DNA of 64,000 nt from UMGS1312 sp964631595 (GTDB lineage: Bacteria; Bacillota; Clostridia; Oscillospirales; CAG-272), in assembly GCA_964631595.1 (NCBI GenBank), contig CAZVXL010000006.1:22459-86458 (forward strand), given 5' to 3'. This document shows positions 16,833-24,816 of the stretch, one piece after another. The position numbers were made by a program, and so were the translations under genes. Within the stretch, counting starts at the first letter, position 1; each line of letters begins with the position of its first letter. The notes beneath the pieces were generated by a model, which saw nothing but the letters and a program-made list of their open reading frames with translations, searched no databases and had not been told where the DNA came from.

Positions 16833-17519
16833 ATGTCAAAGCTTATCGCAATAGAAGGTCTTGACGGCTCGGGCAAGGGCACGCAGAGCGCCCTGCTTGC
16901 CGAATCCGTCGGGGCGGCAGGCTTTATTCCCGTGCCCGTCAGCTTCCCCGATTACGAAAGCGACGGTGCGATTCCGGTGAAAATGTACCTTTCCGGAAAG
17001 CTCGGCGCATCGCCCGACGACACGGGCGCATATGCCGCGTCGATGCTTTTTGCCACCGACCGCTACATCAGCTACAAATCGGGCTGGGAGAAAAGGGCCG
17101 CCGAGGACGGTGCGGTCGTGATCGCAAACAGATATACCACCGCCAACGCGTATCATCAGATGGCAAAGCTTCCCGAGGCAGAATGGGATGAGTTCCTTGA
17201 CTGGCTGTGGGATCTTGAATTTGTGAAGCTCGGGCTTCCCCGCCCCGACGGAGTCATCATGCTGTCTCTGCCTACGGAAATATCGGCATATCTTATAGAA
17301 AAGCGCTGTGCGGAGACAGGCGTGACAAAGGATATCCACGAGTGTGACGCGAATTATCTGGAGCTTTGCCGAAAAGCCGCAATGTACGCCGCCGATCGTC
17401 TCGGCTGGACTGTCATTGACTGTCAAGACGGATGCGGCGGCATCCTCCCCATTGATGTGATCCACCGCTCGGTGTGCGATGCCGCATCGAAGCTTCTCGG
17501 ATTCAGCATACCGAGCTGA
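16833..17519 (+). CDS. tmk: Thymidylate kinase
   Basis: 228 residues. P-loop GLDGSGKGTQ at 9-18; the DR motif appears as NRYTTANAYH near 94-103, and a LID-like segment EKRCAETGVTKDIHE is at about 151-165. It phosphorylates dTMP to dTDP for DNA synthesis. The catalytic Lys in GSGKG, in place of the usual GSGKTT, and the long insert VKMYLSGKLGASPDD fit the divergent Firmicutes Tmk group. Located 49 bases after ftsK and followed by a large repeat-filled gap. Confidence 0.93.
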   Translation: MSKLIAIEGLDGSGKGTQSALLAESVGAAGFIPVPVSFPDYESDGAIPVKMYLSGKLGASPDDTGAYAASMLFATDRYISYKSGWEKRAAEDGAVVIANRYTTANAYHQMAKLPEAEWDEFLDWLWDLEFVKLGLPRPDGVIMLSLPTEISAYLIEKRCAETGVTKDIHECDANYLELCRKAAMYAADRLGWTVIDCQDGCGGILPIDVIHRSVCDAASKLLGFSIPS

Positions 17520-17605
17520 CGGCGCGACCCTCGGCGGGCAAATATATCCAATAGGTAAAGAAAGAATAAACATTTTGGTTACGGCGCAGCTATAACCGAC
17601 AAAAA

Positions 17606-17680
17606 TGGTATAATATACGTGCAGTGGATGCCACGTAAGTGTCATCCTGCGGCGTTGCCGCTCGCGCGCTCTGCGCGCCT
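17606..17680 (+). repeat. 75-bp intergenic repeat, copy 1
   Basis: Identical over 75 bases to copy 2, 128 bases downstream. It begins TGGTATAATA, an extended -10 without a recognisable -35, followed by three potential hairpins: a spaced palindrome GGATG.CAC.TA.GTG.CATCC (17626-17647), CGGC-GTT-GCCG and GCGCGC-TCT-GCGCGC. No coding content. Confidence 0.85.
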
Positions 17681-17733
17681 GCACCATTGACGGCCTCGCA
17701 AAAACGCCCTTGCACGCAAGCCTTTTTGCTTCG

Positions 17734-17808
17734 TGGTATAATATACGTGCAGTGGATGCCACGTAAGTGTCATCCTGCGGCGTTGCCGCTCGCGCGCTCT
17801 GCGCGCCT
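17734..17808 (+). repeat. 75-bp intergenic repeat, copy 2
   Basis: Perfect copy of the upstream 75-bp element, including the TGGTATAAT start and all three hairpins. The 53 bases between the copies are not repeated. Confidence 0.85.
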
Positions 17809-17856
17809 CAAAAAGCCTCAGAATATTTCTTGCGAAAAGGCTTCGGTCTTACCTCC

Positions 17857-18075
17857 TATAAAACAGCTTGAAAGCTTTGGGGAAGCCCGAGGGGACTTTT
17901 TCCAAAAGTCCCGTTGTTGAGGCGCTGCCTCAAACTCCGCCAAGGAACTTTTTCGAGAAAAAGTTCCTTGGATCTTCAAAAAGCTTTAGACTGTTTTTTC
18001 AATAAGCTTCAGAACGGCGAAAAGCTGTGAGCTCTATCCATATAAAACAGCTTGAAAGTTTTTGGGGAGCCCTCG
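17857..18075. repeat. Cluster of hairpins and imperfect direct repeats upstream of DJ-1 gene
   Basis: Imperfect 35-bp direct repeats start at 17857 and 18041 (shared core TATAAAACAGCTTGAAAG, then TTGGGGAAGCCC-like). Between them are three hairpins: 17892-17912 (9-bp stem), 17917-17933 (TTGAGGC-GCT-GCCTCAA) and a perfect 14-bp stem at 17940-17953/17958-17971 with loop CGAG. A CGTATCCCC word is duplicated at about 18073-18091. No open frame with a ribosome site was found in 17520-18145, so the whole gap looks like mobile or structural intergenic repeats; the 14-bp hairpin may also terminate tmk transcription. Confidence 0.75.
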
Positions 18076-18145
18076 TATCCCCCGTATCCCCCGTTTGCAA
18101 GCCTATGTGGCAGATCACATAATTTTTTCGAAAGGACCGACTATC

Positions 18146-18697
18146 ATGGTATACATTTTTTTAGCCGACGGCTTTGAGGAGGTCGAAGCGCTGACAGCCG
18201 CCGATCTTCTTCGCCGTGCAGGTGCAGAGGTGGCTCTTGTCGGAGTTGGCGGTGACACCGCAGTCGGCGCTCACGGCATAAGAGTAGTATGCGACATGAG
18301 CGCAAAGGATGCCGCCGACAGGATATGCTCTCCCGAGGGTGCCGAAATGCTGATTCTCCCCGGTGGGCTTCCCGGAGCGGACAATCTTTTCGCCTCCGAG
18401 GACGTATCCCGATCGATCGCCGCCGTCAAGGGCTCCGAATGCTTTATTGCCGCGATATGCGCCGCGCCGTATATCCTCGGTCAAAAGGGACTTCTTGAGG
18501 GCAGAATGGCGACCTGCTACCCCGGATTCGAAGATAAGCTCACCGGTGCCGAGGTCTACGACTGCGATGTTATCAGAGACGGTGAGATCATCACCGGCAG
18601 AGCCATGGGCTCGGCAGTCGATTTTGCTCTGGAGCTGGTCGGCGCACTCAAGGGCGACGAAGCCGCAGACAAGCTGAGAGATGCGATCCTCGCCTGA
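18146..18697 (+). CDS. DJ-1/PfpI family protein
   Basis: 183 residues, starting at ATG 18146, 9 bases after AAAGGA. The flavodoxin-like DJ-1 fold is recognisable: VYIFLADGFEEVEALTAAD at the start, MLILPGGLPGADNL, and the nucleophile elbow AAICAAPYILG with Cys105. Members act in glyoxal/methylglyoxal handling, thiol stress or as chaperone-like proteins (YajL/ThiJ subgroup by length). It begins the run DJ-1, 5-formyl-THF cyclo-ligase, CPBP protease, mltG, all on the plus strand. Confidence 0.93.
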   Translation: MVYIFLADGFEEVEALTAADLLRRAGAEVALVGVGGDTAVGAHGIRVVCDMSAKDAADRICSPEGAEMLILPGGLPGADNLFASEDVSRSIAAVKGSECFIAAICAAPYILGQKGLLEGRMATCYPGFEDKLTGAEVYDCDVIRDGEIITGRAMGSAVDFALELVGALKGDEAADKLRDAILA

Positions 18698-18763
18698 GCC
18701 GAGCTCGGACATTACCATACGAAAAAATCACTTCATTTACAGTAAAAGGCGGCACGGAGTATT

Positions 18764-19387
18764 ATGTCAAGCTTCAACGAAACACCGAACAACAGATCAA
18801 CAGCTCCCGTCAGGGACAGAAAGAACGTCATTCGCTCGGAATACAAGCTCCGCCGTGCGGAGCTCGACACGGCTGTCCGCGCGGAAAGAGACAGGCGCAT
18901 TTGCGAATCCGCTCTGGGGCTTGTCAGCTTCCGCTTTGCGGAATACGTGCTTTTGTATGCTGCGACAGATGACGAGATCGACATAAACGGCATTGCCGAG
19001 GCCGCTCTTGAGCGTGGGAAAAAGCTTGCCTTTCCCAGATGCCGCAAGGAGGATCACACCATGAAGTATCATATCGTGGATTCTCTCGATCAGCTTCACG
19101 TCGACAGCTACGGCATAAGAGAGCCGTCCGATGAGCTTCCCGTCTACGATCCCGAAACCGATATGGGCAGCGCCATCTGCTTTGTCCCCGGACTTGTCTA
19201 TGACCGCTCGGGCTACCGTCTCGGCTACGGAAAGGGCTTTTATGACAGATTCCTCTCCTCCTTCAAGGGTTCCTCGGTCGGTATCGTCTACAGCGATTTT
19301 ATTCTCCCCGAGGTTCCCAGAGGACGATACGATACAAAGGTCGATATCCTGCTCAGCGAAAAGGGTGTGAAGATCTGTGAAGGCTAA
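18764..19387 (+). CDS. 5-formyltetrahydrofolate cyclo-ligase
   Basis: 207 residues. Family features: KNVIRSEYKLRRAEL, the ATP/folate-binding PRCRKEDHTMKYH, GIREP and the C-terminal signature FVPGLVYDRSGYRLGYGKGF. It converts 5-formyl-THF to 5,10-methenyl-THF using ATP, returning the storage folate to the one-carbon pool. A roughly 17-residue N-terminal extension is unusual. The following gene overlaps its last 11 bases. Confidence 0.94.
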   Translation: MSSFNETPNNRSTAPVRDRKNVIRSEYKLRRAELDTAVRAERDRRICESALGLVSFRFAEYVLLYAATDDEIDINGIAEAALERGKKLAFPRCRKEDHTMKYHIVDSLDQLHVDSYGIREPSDELPVYDPETDMGSAICFVPGLVYDRSGYRLGYGKGFYDRFLSSFKGSSVGIVYSDFILPEVPRGRYDTKVDILLSEKGVKICEG

Positions 19388-20276
19388 AGCCGTTCATGCC
19401 GCACCGCTCCTTTTGATCGTCGTATTCCTGTGCAGCTTCGGAGTAACACTGCTTCCGTCCGATGCGCTCGGAGCCGATGCGGATCCGTATATCGTGGCAT
19501 CCATCGTACAGCTTTTCGTGCTTGCGCTTCCGACGCTTATATTCTGTCGACTGAGAGGCGGCGGATATATGAAGCGCCTCCGTCTGAAGATGTTCGGCGT
19601 AAAGCACATGGCTCTGATGTTCTATTCCCTGCTGTTTATGTTTTTCGGAAGCGCGGGGATCAATTATCTTATGTATTCCCTGTTCCCGAGCAAGGCGGCA
19701 GCAGCCGCATACGGTACTCCCGACGGCTTTGCCGGCGGTCTGTATCTCGTGCTGACAATGGCGGTCATTCCCGCCATCACCGAGGAATTTCTCTTTCGCG
19801 GAGTTATCCTGACCGAGTACGGTGACCTCGGAGTTCCCGCCTCGGTGCTTCTCTCCTCCCTCACCTTTGCGATGCTTCATTTCAGCTTCATACGCCTTCC
19901 GGTGTACTTCTTCTGCGGGCTCGTGCTTGCCGCAGTCCTGTACGCAACAAGGTCGCTGTTTGCCGTTATGCTTGTACATATGCTGAACAACACCGCCACG
20001 ATCTTCTTCGGAGATCTGGTCTACAGAGTTGTAAGCAGTCAGGGTATCGTAATATTCTGCCTCGTTCTTGTGGCTCTGATGCTCCTGAGTGCCGTGATGA
20101 TGTTCGGAGAATGCGGGAAGCTTTACGCCGAATACGGTATAATGAACGAAAGCTCCGATTACACCGGCTCGCTTCGCAAGGGCAGAGGCACCGCCGGAAT
20201 CTTCCACGGCATCTTTACTCCGCTTTTCACAGTCCTTACGGTTATTTTTATAATCATCGCGGCAATCGCGCTGTAG
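19377..20276 (+). CDS. CPBP-family intramembrane metalloprotease
   Basis: 299 residues with about eight hydrophobic segments. The start is GTG 19377, inside the end of the folate gene. All three CPBP (Abi/Rce1-like) motifs are present: EEFLFRG (EExxxR), FAMLHF (FxxxH) and HMLNNT (HxxxN), so the metal-binding glutamyl site is intact. Bacterial members cleave or modify membrane-associated peptides and are linked to bacteriocin immunity or anti-sigma processing. The C-terminus ends in another hydrophobic helix. Natural substrate unknown. Confidence 0.9.
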   Translation: MKAKAVHAAPLLLIVVFLCSFGVTLLPSDALGADADPYIVASIVQLFVLALPTLIFCRLRGGGYMKRLRLKMFGVKHMALMFYSLLFMFFGSAGINYLMYSLFPSKAAAAAYGTPDGFAGGLYLVLTMAVIPAITEEFLFRGVILTEYGDLGVPASVLLSSLTFAMLHFSFIRLPVYFFCGLVLAAVLYATRSLFAVMLVHMLNNTATIFFGDLVYRVVSSQGIVIFCLVLVALMLLSAVMMFGECGKLYAEYGIMNESSDYTGSLRKGRGTAGIFHGIFTPLFTVLTVIFIIIAAIAL

Positions 20277-20321
20277 GACTTACCCGTACCGTGAGCGGTA
20301 CAGAATTGGAGGTTTATCCGT

Positions 20322-22088
20322 ATGGATAATAACCGAAACGATCCGAATACAGAAAGAAACGGGCAAACGCGACGTATTCCCGTTCAGCAGAATAATTCCG
20401 AAACGCGGCAGATACCCGTGCAGAGACAATCGTCCCGCGCCGTCCCGCGTCCCACTCCCGTGCAGTCGGTGAGTGCTGACCCCTCCGAAACGCGGCAGAT
20501 CCCCGTGCAGAGACAATCGTCCCGTGCCGTCCCGCGTCCCACTCCCGTGCAGTCGGTGAGTGCTGACCCTTCGGAAACGCGGCAGATCCCCGTGCAGAGA
20601 CAATCGTCCCGTGCCGTCCCGCGTCCCACTCCCGTGCAGTCGGTGAGTGCTGACCCTTCGGAAACGCGGCAGATCCCCGTGCAGAGACAATCGTCCCGTG
20701 CCGTCCCGCGTCCAACTCCCGCTCAGTCGGTGAGTGCGGATTCCTCGGAAACGCGGCAGATCCCGATAGGCGCCGCAGGTGCGGCAGGTGCTCGGTCGGT
20801 ACCTCATAAGCCGAGCGGAGCAGGTGCTCCGAACGGAGTTCTCTCCCGCACAAGGCAGGTAAAGATCCCATCCGCTACTCCTACACCCGCCGACAGCAGT
20901 GCCGACGGCACCAAGGTAATGCCGACCCCCACCGGTGCGGAGCTTGAGGCGGCAAAGAAGAAAACGCGCACGCTCCACGTGGATAAGCCCGCCGCCGGCG
21001 GAAGCAATGCTCTCGTCAGCATCATCAAGGCGGTCGTGTACATTGTTGCCGTGCTTGTGATATCAATCTCCGCCTCCGTATTTATAATTCTCGTCGGCAA
21101 CGATGTTTACGCCTTCGTCAAATCCGACGAGGTGGTAGAGGTGACGATACCCGAAAACGCCGACATCGACGACATCGCCTCGATACTTTCAAACAGCAAT
21201 ATCATAAAATATCCTAAGATATTCAAGATGTACGCCGCGCACAACAAGGATGACGGAAAATTCATCGCGGGAAGCTACAGCGTTGCCTGCAATCTTGACT
21301 ACGAGGATCTTCTTTCCTCCTTTAAGAAGCAGGTCGACACGGGCACCTCATGGGTGACTATCCCCGAGGGCTATACCACCGACGAGATCATAGAGCTCAT
21401 GGTCGGTATGGGTATCGGCACGAAGGAGGGATACGTTGACGCGATAAACAACTATCCGTTCGACTATTGGTTTGTAAAGGCGCTTGATTCCCTCGATTGG
21501 AAAAGCGCCGGCAGGTACTACCGCCTTGACGGATATCTGTTCCCCGATACCTACGAATTCTACAACGAATCCTCGGAGAGAGCCGTGATCGAAAAGCTGC
21601 TTGCGCGCTTCAACGTGATATTCGGCAAAAAGTACCGAGAGGCCGCAGATACCATGGGAATGACGGCAGATCAGATCGTGACCGTAGCCTCAATGGTCGA
21701 AAAAGAGGCAGGTCAGGCATCGGATTTCCATTTGGTATCCTCGGTATTCCACAACAGACTGCAAAGTCAGTATTTCCCAAAGCTGCAAAGCGATGCCACC
21801 GTGCTGTACGCAATACATCACGACACGGGCAATCGTCCCACCACTGTCACTCCCGAGGACAACAGCTCATACGATTCGCCGTACAACACGTATCTGTATG
21901 ACGGGCTTCCTCCGGGGCCCATTGCAAATCCCAGTGCAAGTGCGATAAACGCCGCACTCACTCCGGAAAGCACGAATTACTACTACTTCGTATCCTACGG
22001 CGTTACCACCTACTTCAGTGAGAACAAGAATCAGCACGATCAGTATATTGCCATGATCAAGGATCTGATACGGCAGAACGCACAGTAA
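20322..22088 (+). CDS. mltG: Endolytic murein transglycosylase MltG with repeat-bearing N-terminal tail
   Basis: 588 residues. The first about 215 residues are a disordered cytoplasmic tail containing four 29-residue repeats of the type ETRQIPVQRQSSRAVPRPTP plus a fifth partial one. A transmembrane helix follows at about 230-255. The extracytoplasmic part has the LysM-like segment (TIPENADIDDIASILSNSNI) and the YceG/MltG catalytic domain: LDGYLFPDTYEFY, SMVEKEAG with catalytic Glu460, LQSDATVLYAI and PPGPIANPS. It cleaves nascent glycan strands near the membrane and sets strand length. The basic, Pro/Gln-rich repeats are absent from typical MltG proteins and could bind other cell-wall factors (inference). 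Terminator follows. Confidence 0.95.
   Translation: MDNNRNDPNTERNGQTRRIPVQQNNSETRQIPVQRQSSRAVPRPTPVQSVSADPSETRQIPVQRQSSRAVPRPTPVQSVSADPSETRQIPVQRQSSRAVPRPTPVQSVSADPSETRQIPVQRQSSRAVPRPTPAQSVSADSSETRQIPIGAAGAAGARSVPHKPSGAGAPNGVLSRTRQVKIPSATPTPADSSADGTKVMPTPTGAELEAAKKKTRTLHVDKPAAGGSNALVSIIKAVVYIVAVLVISISASVFIILVGNDVYAFVKSDEVVEVTIPENADIDDIASILSNSNIIKYPKIFKMYAAHNKDDGKFIAGSYSVACNLDYEDLLSSFKKQVDTGTSWVTIPEGYTTDEIIELMVGMGIGTKEGYVDAINNYPFDYWFVKALDSLDWKSAGRYYRLDGYLFPDTYEFYNESSERAVIEKLLARFNVIFGKKYREAADTMGMTADQIVTVASMVEKEAGQASDFHLVSSVFHNRLQSQYFPKLQSDATVLYAIHHDTGNRPTTVTPEDNSSYDSPYNTYLYDGLPPGPIANPSASAINAALTPESTNYYYFVSYGVTTYFSENKNQHDQYIAMIKDLIRQNAQ
20400..20747 (+). repeat. mltG: 87-bp in-frame tandem repeat (four copies) in mltG
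   Basis: Units start at 20400, 20487, 20574 and 20661, with a partial fifth at 20748. Units 2 and 3 are almost identical in DNA; unit 4 is diverged at its end. The near-identity argues for recent expansion by slippage or recombination. The length is a multiple of three, so copy number can change without a frameshift. Confidence 0.95.
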
Positions 22089-22098
22089 AACACGAACA

Positions 22099-22133
22099 CC
22101 CCGCCTATTGCATGACGATAGGCGGGGCTTTTT
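22099..22133 (+). terminator. Terminator of mltG
   Basis: Perfect 10-bp GC-rich stem (22099-22108 with 22118-22127), 9-nt loop, followed by CTTTTTC. Confidence 0.9.
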
Positions 22134-22293
22134 CTTCCGGGGCGGTCATTTTGCCGCGCGGTGCATACACTGTTAGGGAAGCTTCATTCAGCAGGGGGAG
22201 GGACAAAAAGTGCCGTCCCGTTTGAGCCTCGTGCCCGCTTCCGCCTGCGACGGAGTCGTCACAGCTCCAAAAAGAGAAAGGCATGGTATTATT

Positions 22294-22692
22294 ATGACAG
22301 ATCAAAGCTATGCTCCGACGGATAATATCGGATATCTCCGCTTTTCCGTCGGAACTGCCGGAAACACGATCCCCGTAAGAGATGCGACCGTATATGTGTA
22401 CACGGAGGGCGGCGGCAAGAGAGCGCTTCTCTACACGCTTGTCTCCGATGAGGACGGCATCACAAGCACCGTGGCTCTGCCGACTCCGCCGCTTGCGGAA
22501 TCGTTTCTGCCTCGGGGGTCGATACCCTTTTCGACCTACAGCATATATGCGACAAAGGAGGGCTTCTATCCCTCGGAGGGGCGCACAGTTCCGCTGTTTC
22601 CGAGCATAACCTCGATACAGCCGATAAATCTTATACCCGTATCGGTGCTCCCCGACGGAGCTTCCCTTGAAGAAGGAGGTATCACAGAATGA
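22294..22692 (+). CDS. Small carboxypeptidase-regulatory-like (beta-sandwich) protein, coupled to cortex-type protein
   Basis: 132 residues from ATG 22294; AAAGG is 12 bases upstream, and the ATG at 22283 opens a 4-codon frame only. A DIGYLRFSVGTAG-like opening and VRDATVYVYTEGGGKRALLY followed by VSDEDGITSTVALPTPP resemble the CarboxypepD_reg / prealbumin-like fold used as a carbohydrate or protein-binding module. There is no signal peptide. It overlaps the next gene by ATGA, which points to a two-protein unit. Function unknown beyond that association. Confidence 0.72.
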   Translation: MTDQSYAPTDNIGYLRFSVGTAGNTIPVRDATVYVYTEGGGKRALLYTLVSDEDGITSTVALPTPPLAESFLPRGSIPFSTYSIYATKEGFYPSEGRTVPLFPSITSIQPINLIPVSVLPDGASLEEGGITE

Positions 22693-24050
22693 CCGAGCAA
22701 AATCTCCCCGTCATTCCGGAAAGCATAACGGTGCATCTCGGTGCGCCGAGTGAGCCGGCTCAAAACGTAACAGTCAGCTTCCCCGAATACATAAAGAACG
22801 TGGCTTCAAGTGAGGTGTACCCCACGTGGCCGGAAAGCGCGCTCAGAGCGAACATTCTTGCCCAGATATCCTTTACGCTGAACCGCATCTATACGGAGTT
22901 TTACCGCAGTCAGGGCTACAGCTTCGATATCACAAATTCCACCGCCATCGACCAATCCTTTATTTACGGCAGGGATATTTTTGAGAACATATCCCGCATA
23001 GTCGATGAGATATTCACCGACTACATCTCGCGCAGGGGCAGTGTTGAGCCGCTGTTCGCGGCATATTGCGACGGAGCTGAGGTGGTATGCAACGGGCTGT
23101 CCCAATGGGGCAGTGTTTCGCTTGCGGAGGCGGGGCGAACGCCGTATGAGATATTGCAGGCGTACTTCGGTGATGACATTGACATAATCTCGGACAACAG
23201 AGTGGAGAACGTCTCCGAGAGCTTCCCGAACATAAATCTCACCCTCGGCATATCCGGTAACGACGTCGCCTTTATCCAGCGGCGGCTCAACAGGATAGCG
23301 CGGAACTACCCTTCTATCCCGAGGATAAGCGCTCCCGTCGGCATATACAACGAGGAAACAGAGGAGGCGGTGCGGGAATTCCAGCGCATCTTCGATCTCA
23401 CCCCCGACGGAATAGTCGGCAGGGCGACGTGGTACAAGATCGCACGCATCTACAATGCGGTGCGCCGCCTTTCCGAGGTCAATTCCGAGGGTATACCGCC
23501 CGAGGACGTGACCGACGTTTTCCAAGCGGAGCTTAGTGAGGGGGATGTCGGCAACGATGTTCGGAATCTGCAATACTTCCTCGCCTTCATTGCCGAGTTC
23601 GATCCGTCGATCCCGAAAATACAGATCGACGGGGCGTTCGGCCCCGCAACTGTCTCGGCGGTCGAAGCATACCAACGCAAATACAACCTCCCCATCACCG
23701 GCGCCGTAACGCTTCCCACGTGGCAGAGCATCTACAGCACATACGTATCGCTTCTCGCCTCTCTCCCCGATGAGTATCTCGACCGCGTATCATTTCTGTA
23801 TTCGGGCACTCCACTTGCCGTCGGCTCAAGGGGCGATTCGGTCAGACACCTGCAGGAATATCTGAATTACATCGGGGACTACTACCCGAGTATTCCGAAG
23901 ATCGCCGTGGACGGCATCTTCGGATATTCGACTCTGGATGCGGTGAACGCCTTCAGAGAGATCTTCGGGCTTCCGAGCTCACAAAGTGTCGGCTTCCCCA
24001 CATGGAATGAGATAACCTCCGTCTACGGAGAGCTCCGTGAGGGCGAATGA
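22689..24050 (+). CDS. Peptidoglycan-binding protein with SpoIID-like N-terminal domain
   Basis: 453 residues. Residues about 40-175 resemble the SpoIID/LytB amidase-activator family: ESALRANILAQISFTLNRIY, then GLSQWGSVSLAEAGRTPYEI and LQAYFGDDI correspond to the SpoIID A-x-R-T-Y and SQYGA...EIL..YYG blocks. Three PG_binding_1 repeats follow at about 180-255, 278-350 and 375-445, each with the GD-V-LQ...Y-PSIPKI-DG-FG-x-T core. No signal peptide is visible, so secretion may be indirect or occur in the mother cell. The likely role is spore cortex or cell-wall remodelling; the SpoIID match is by pattern only. Translationally coupled to the small gene upstream. Confidence 0.82.
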   Translation: MTEQNLPVIPESITVHLGAPSEPAQNVTVSFPEYIKNVASSEVYPTWPESALRANILAQISFTLNRIYTEFYRSQGYSFDITNSTAIDQSFIYGRDIFENISRIVDEIFTDYISRRGSVEPLFAAYCDGAEVVCNGLSQWGSVSLAEAGRTPYEILQAYFGDDIDIISDNRVENVSESFPNINLTLGISGNDVAFIQRRLNRIARNYPSIPRISAPVGIYNEETEEAVREFQRIFDLTPDGIVGRATWYKIARIYNAVRRLSEVNSEGIPPEDVTDVFQAELSEGDVGNDVRNLQYFLAFIAEFDPSIPKIQIDGAFGPATVSAVEAYQRKYNLPITGAVTLPTWQSIYSTYVSLLASLPDEYLDRVSFLYSGTPLAVGSRGDSVRHLQEYLNYIGDYYPSIPKIAVDGIFGYSTLDAVNAFREIFGLPSSQSVGFPTWNEITSVYGELREGE

Positions 24051-24117
24051 GCCCCGCCGCACCCCGATAGAATACAACACGGCAGACAGCCGCACGCCGT
24101 GACGCCGCAAATACAGC

Positions 24118-24161
24118 TTCAGCCGTAACGTCCGAGATGGCGTTACGGCTGAATTGTTTTT
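24118..24161 (+). terminator. Terminator of the peptidoglycan-binding protein operon
   Basis: Perfect 13-bp stem (24118-24130 with 24141-24153), 10-nt loop, followed by TTGTTTTTATATTT. Confidence 0.88.
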
Positions 24162-24221
24162 ATATTTATCCGGCATCCGCCGCACCGCAGGATGCGGGGA
24201 GTCTTTGTGCCGAGGCGAGAC

Positions 24222-24494
24222 TCACTTTTTTCTGTGCTCCGATTTGTGGAACAGAGCCGAGTAGAGCCGCCTTACGTTTTTTTCGTTCACAAACGGGATC
24301 AGGCAGAGGTAATGGCAACGGAGTTCCTTGCGCCAGTAGTGATATTCTCTTTCCTCGCAGGCGCGCTTCAACTCGCCCGTAATATACCGTGTCTCACCGT
24401 TAAAGCCTATGAAAAATCTGACCAGCCTCAGCGTGATGAAAAACAGCAATATAAATATCACCGCAAGACCGCCCAACAGAAACTCACTTTTCAT
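24222..24494 (-). CDS. Small single-pass membrane protein of unknown function
   Basis: 90 residues. N-terminal transmembrane helix at about 5-27 (LLGGLAVIFILLFFITLRLV), then a charged cytoplasmic domain with two Cys (LRCHYLC) and a Lys/Arg-rich tail. GGAG lies 8 bases before the ATG. No family was recognised. It stands alone between a terminator and the recombinase element; composition is similar to neighbours. Confidence 0.6.
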   Translation of the reverse strand: MKSEFLLGGLAVIFILLFFITLRLVRFFIGFNGETRYITGELKRACEEREYHYWRKELRCHYLCLIPFVNEKNVRRLYSALFHKSEHRKK

Positions 24495-24523
24495 TAAGTC
24501 ACTCCTTTGCAGATCATGTCACA

Positions 24524-24565
24524 GGCGATCAAAGGACACAAATTGCTTTATGTCCCTTGATCGCC
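24524..24565. repeat. Long hairpin upstream of the small membrane protein
   Basis: 15-base arms (24524-24538 and 24551-24565, one mismatch) with a 12-nt loop. There is no T-run on either side, so it is not an obvious terminator; it may shape the leader of the minus-strand gene or be an element end. Confidence 0.55.
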
Positions 24566-24706
24566 CCTCCGTCCGAGGCGGAGAGGACTTTTGGGGAAGC
24601 TATATGAATAGATTAGCTCACATCATTCATTATCGGTGCAAAGCCACCGCAAAGCACGGGCACTATCCGTCCGAATCGCTTTATCGCAGCCCGATCAAAG
24701 AGGAAT

Positions 24707-24744
24707 TTTCGCACCTGTCCGTTTCGCAGAGTTCAGCACTCTGC
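24707..24744 (+). repeat. Left 38-bp inverted repeat flanking the recombinase
   Basis: Perfect reverse complement of 26159-26196. It contains an internal hairpin GCAGAGT-TCAGC-ACTCTGC. The remainder of 24566-24816 holds no supported gene. Confidence 0.9.
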
Positions 24745-24816
24745 CGAAATCGGCAAAAAGCCGAGCAGTAAAGGGCATCGGCATATATTCCGACTGCTCA
24801 TTCGACGGCGTTAATA

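Noticed and set aside
17606..17808. 75-bp direct repeats considered as CRISPR or att sites
   Set aside because: Only two copies, long, with hairpins and no cas genes or integrase nearby.
20400..20760. 87-bp repeats considered as a CRISPR array
   Set aside because: They are contiguous without spacers and in frame with mltG, so they are a coding tandem repeat.
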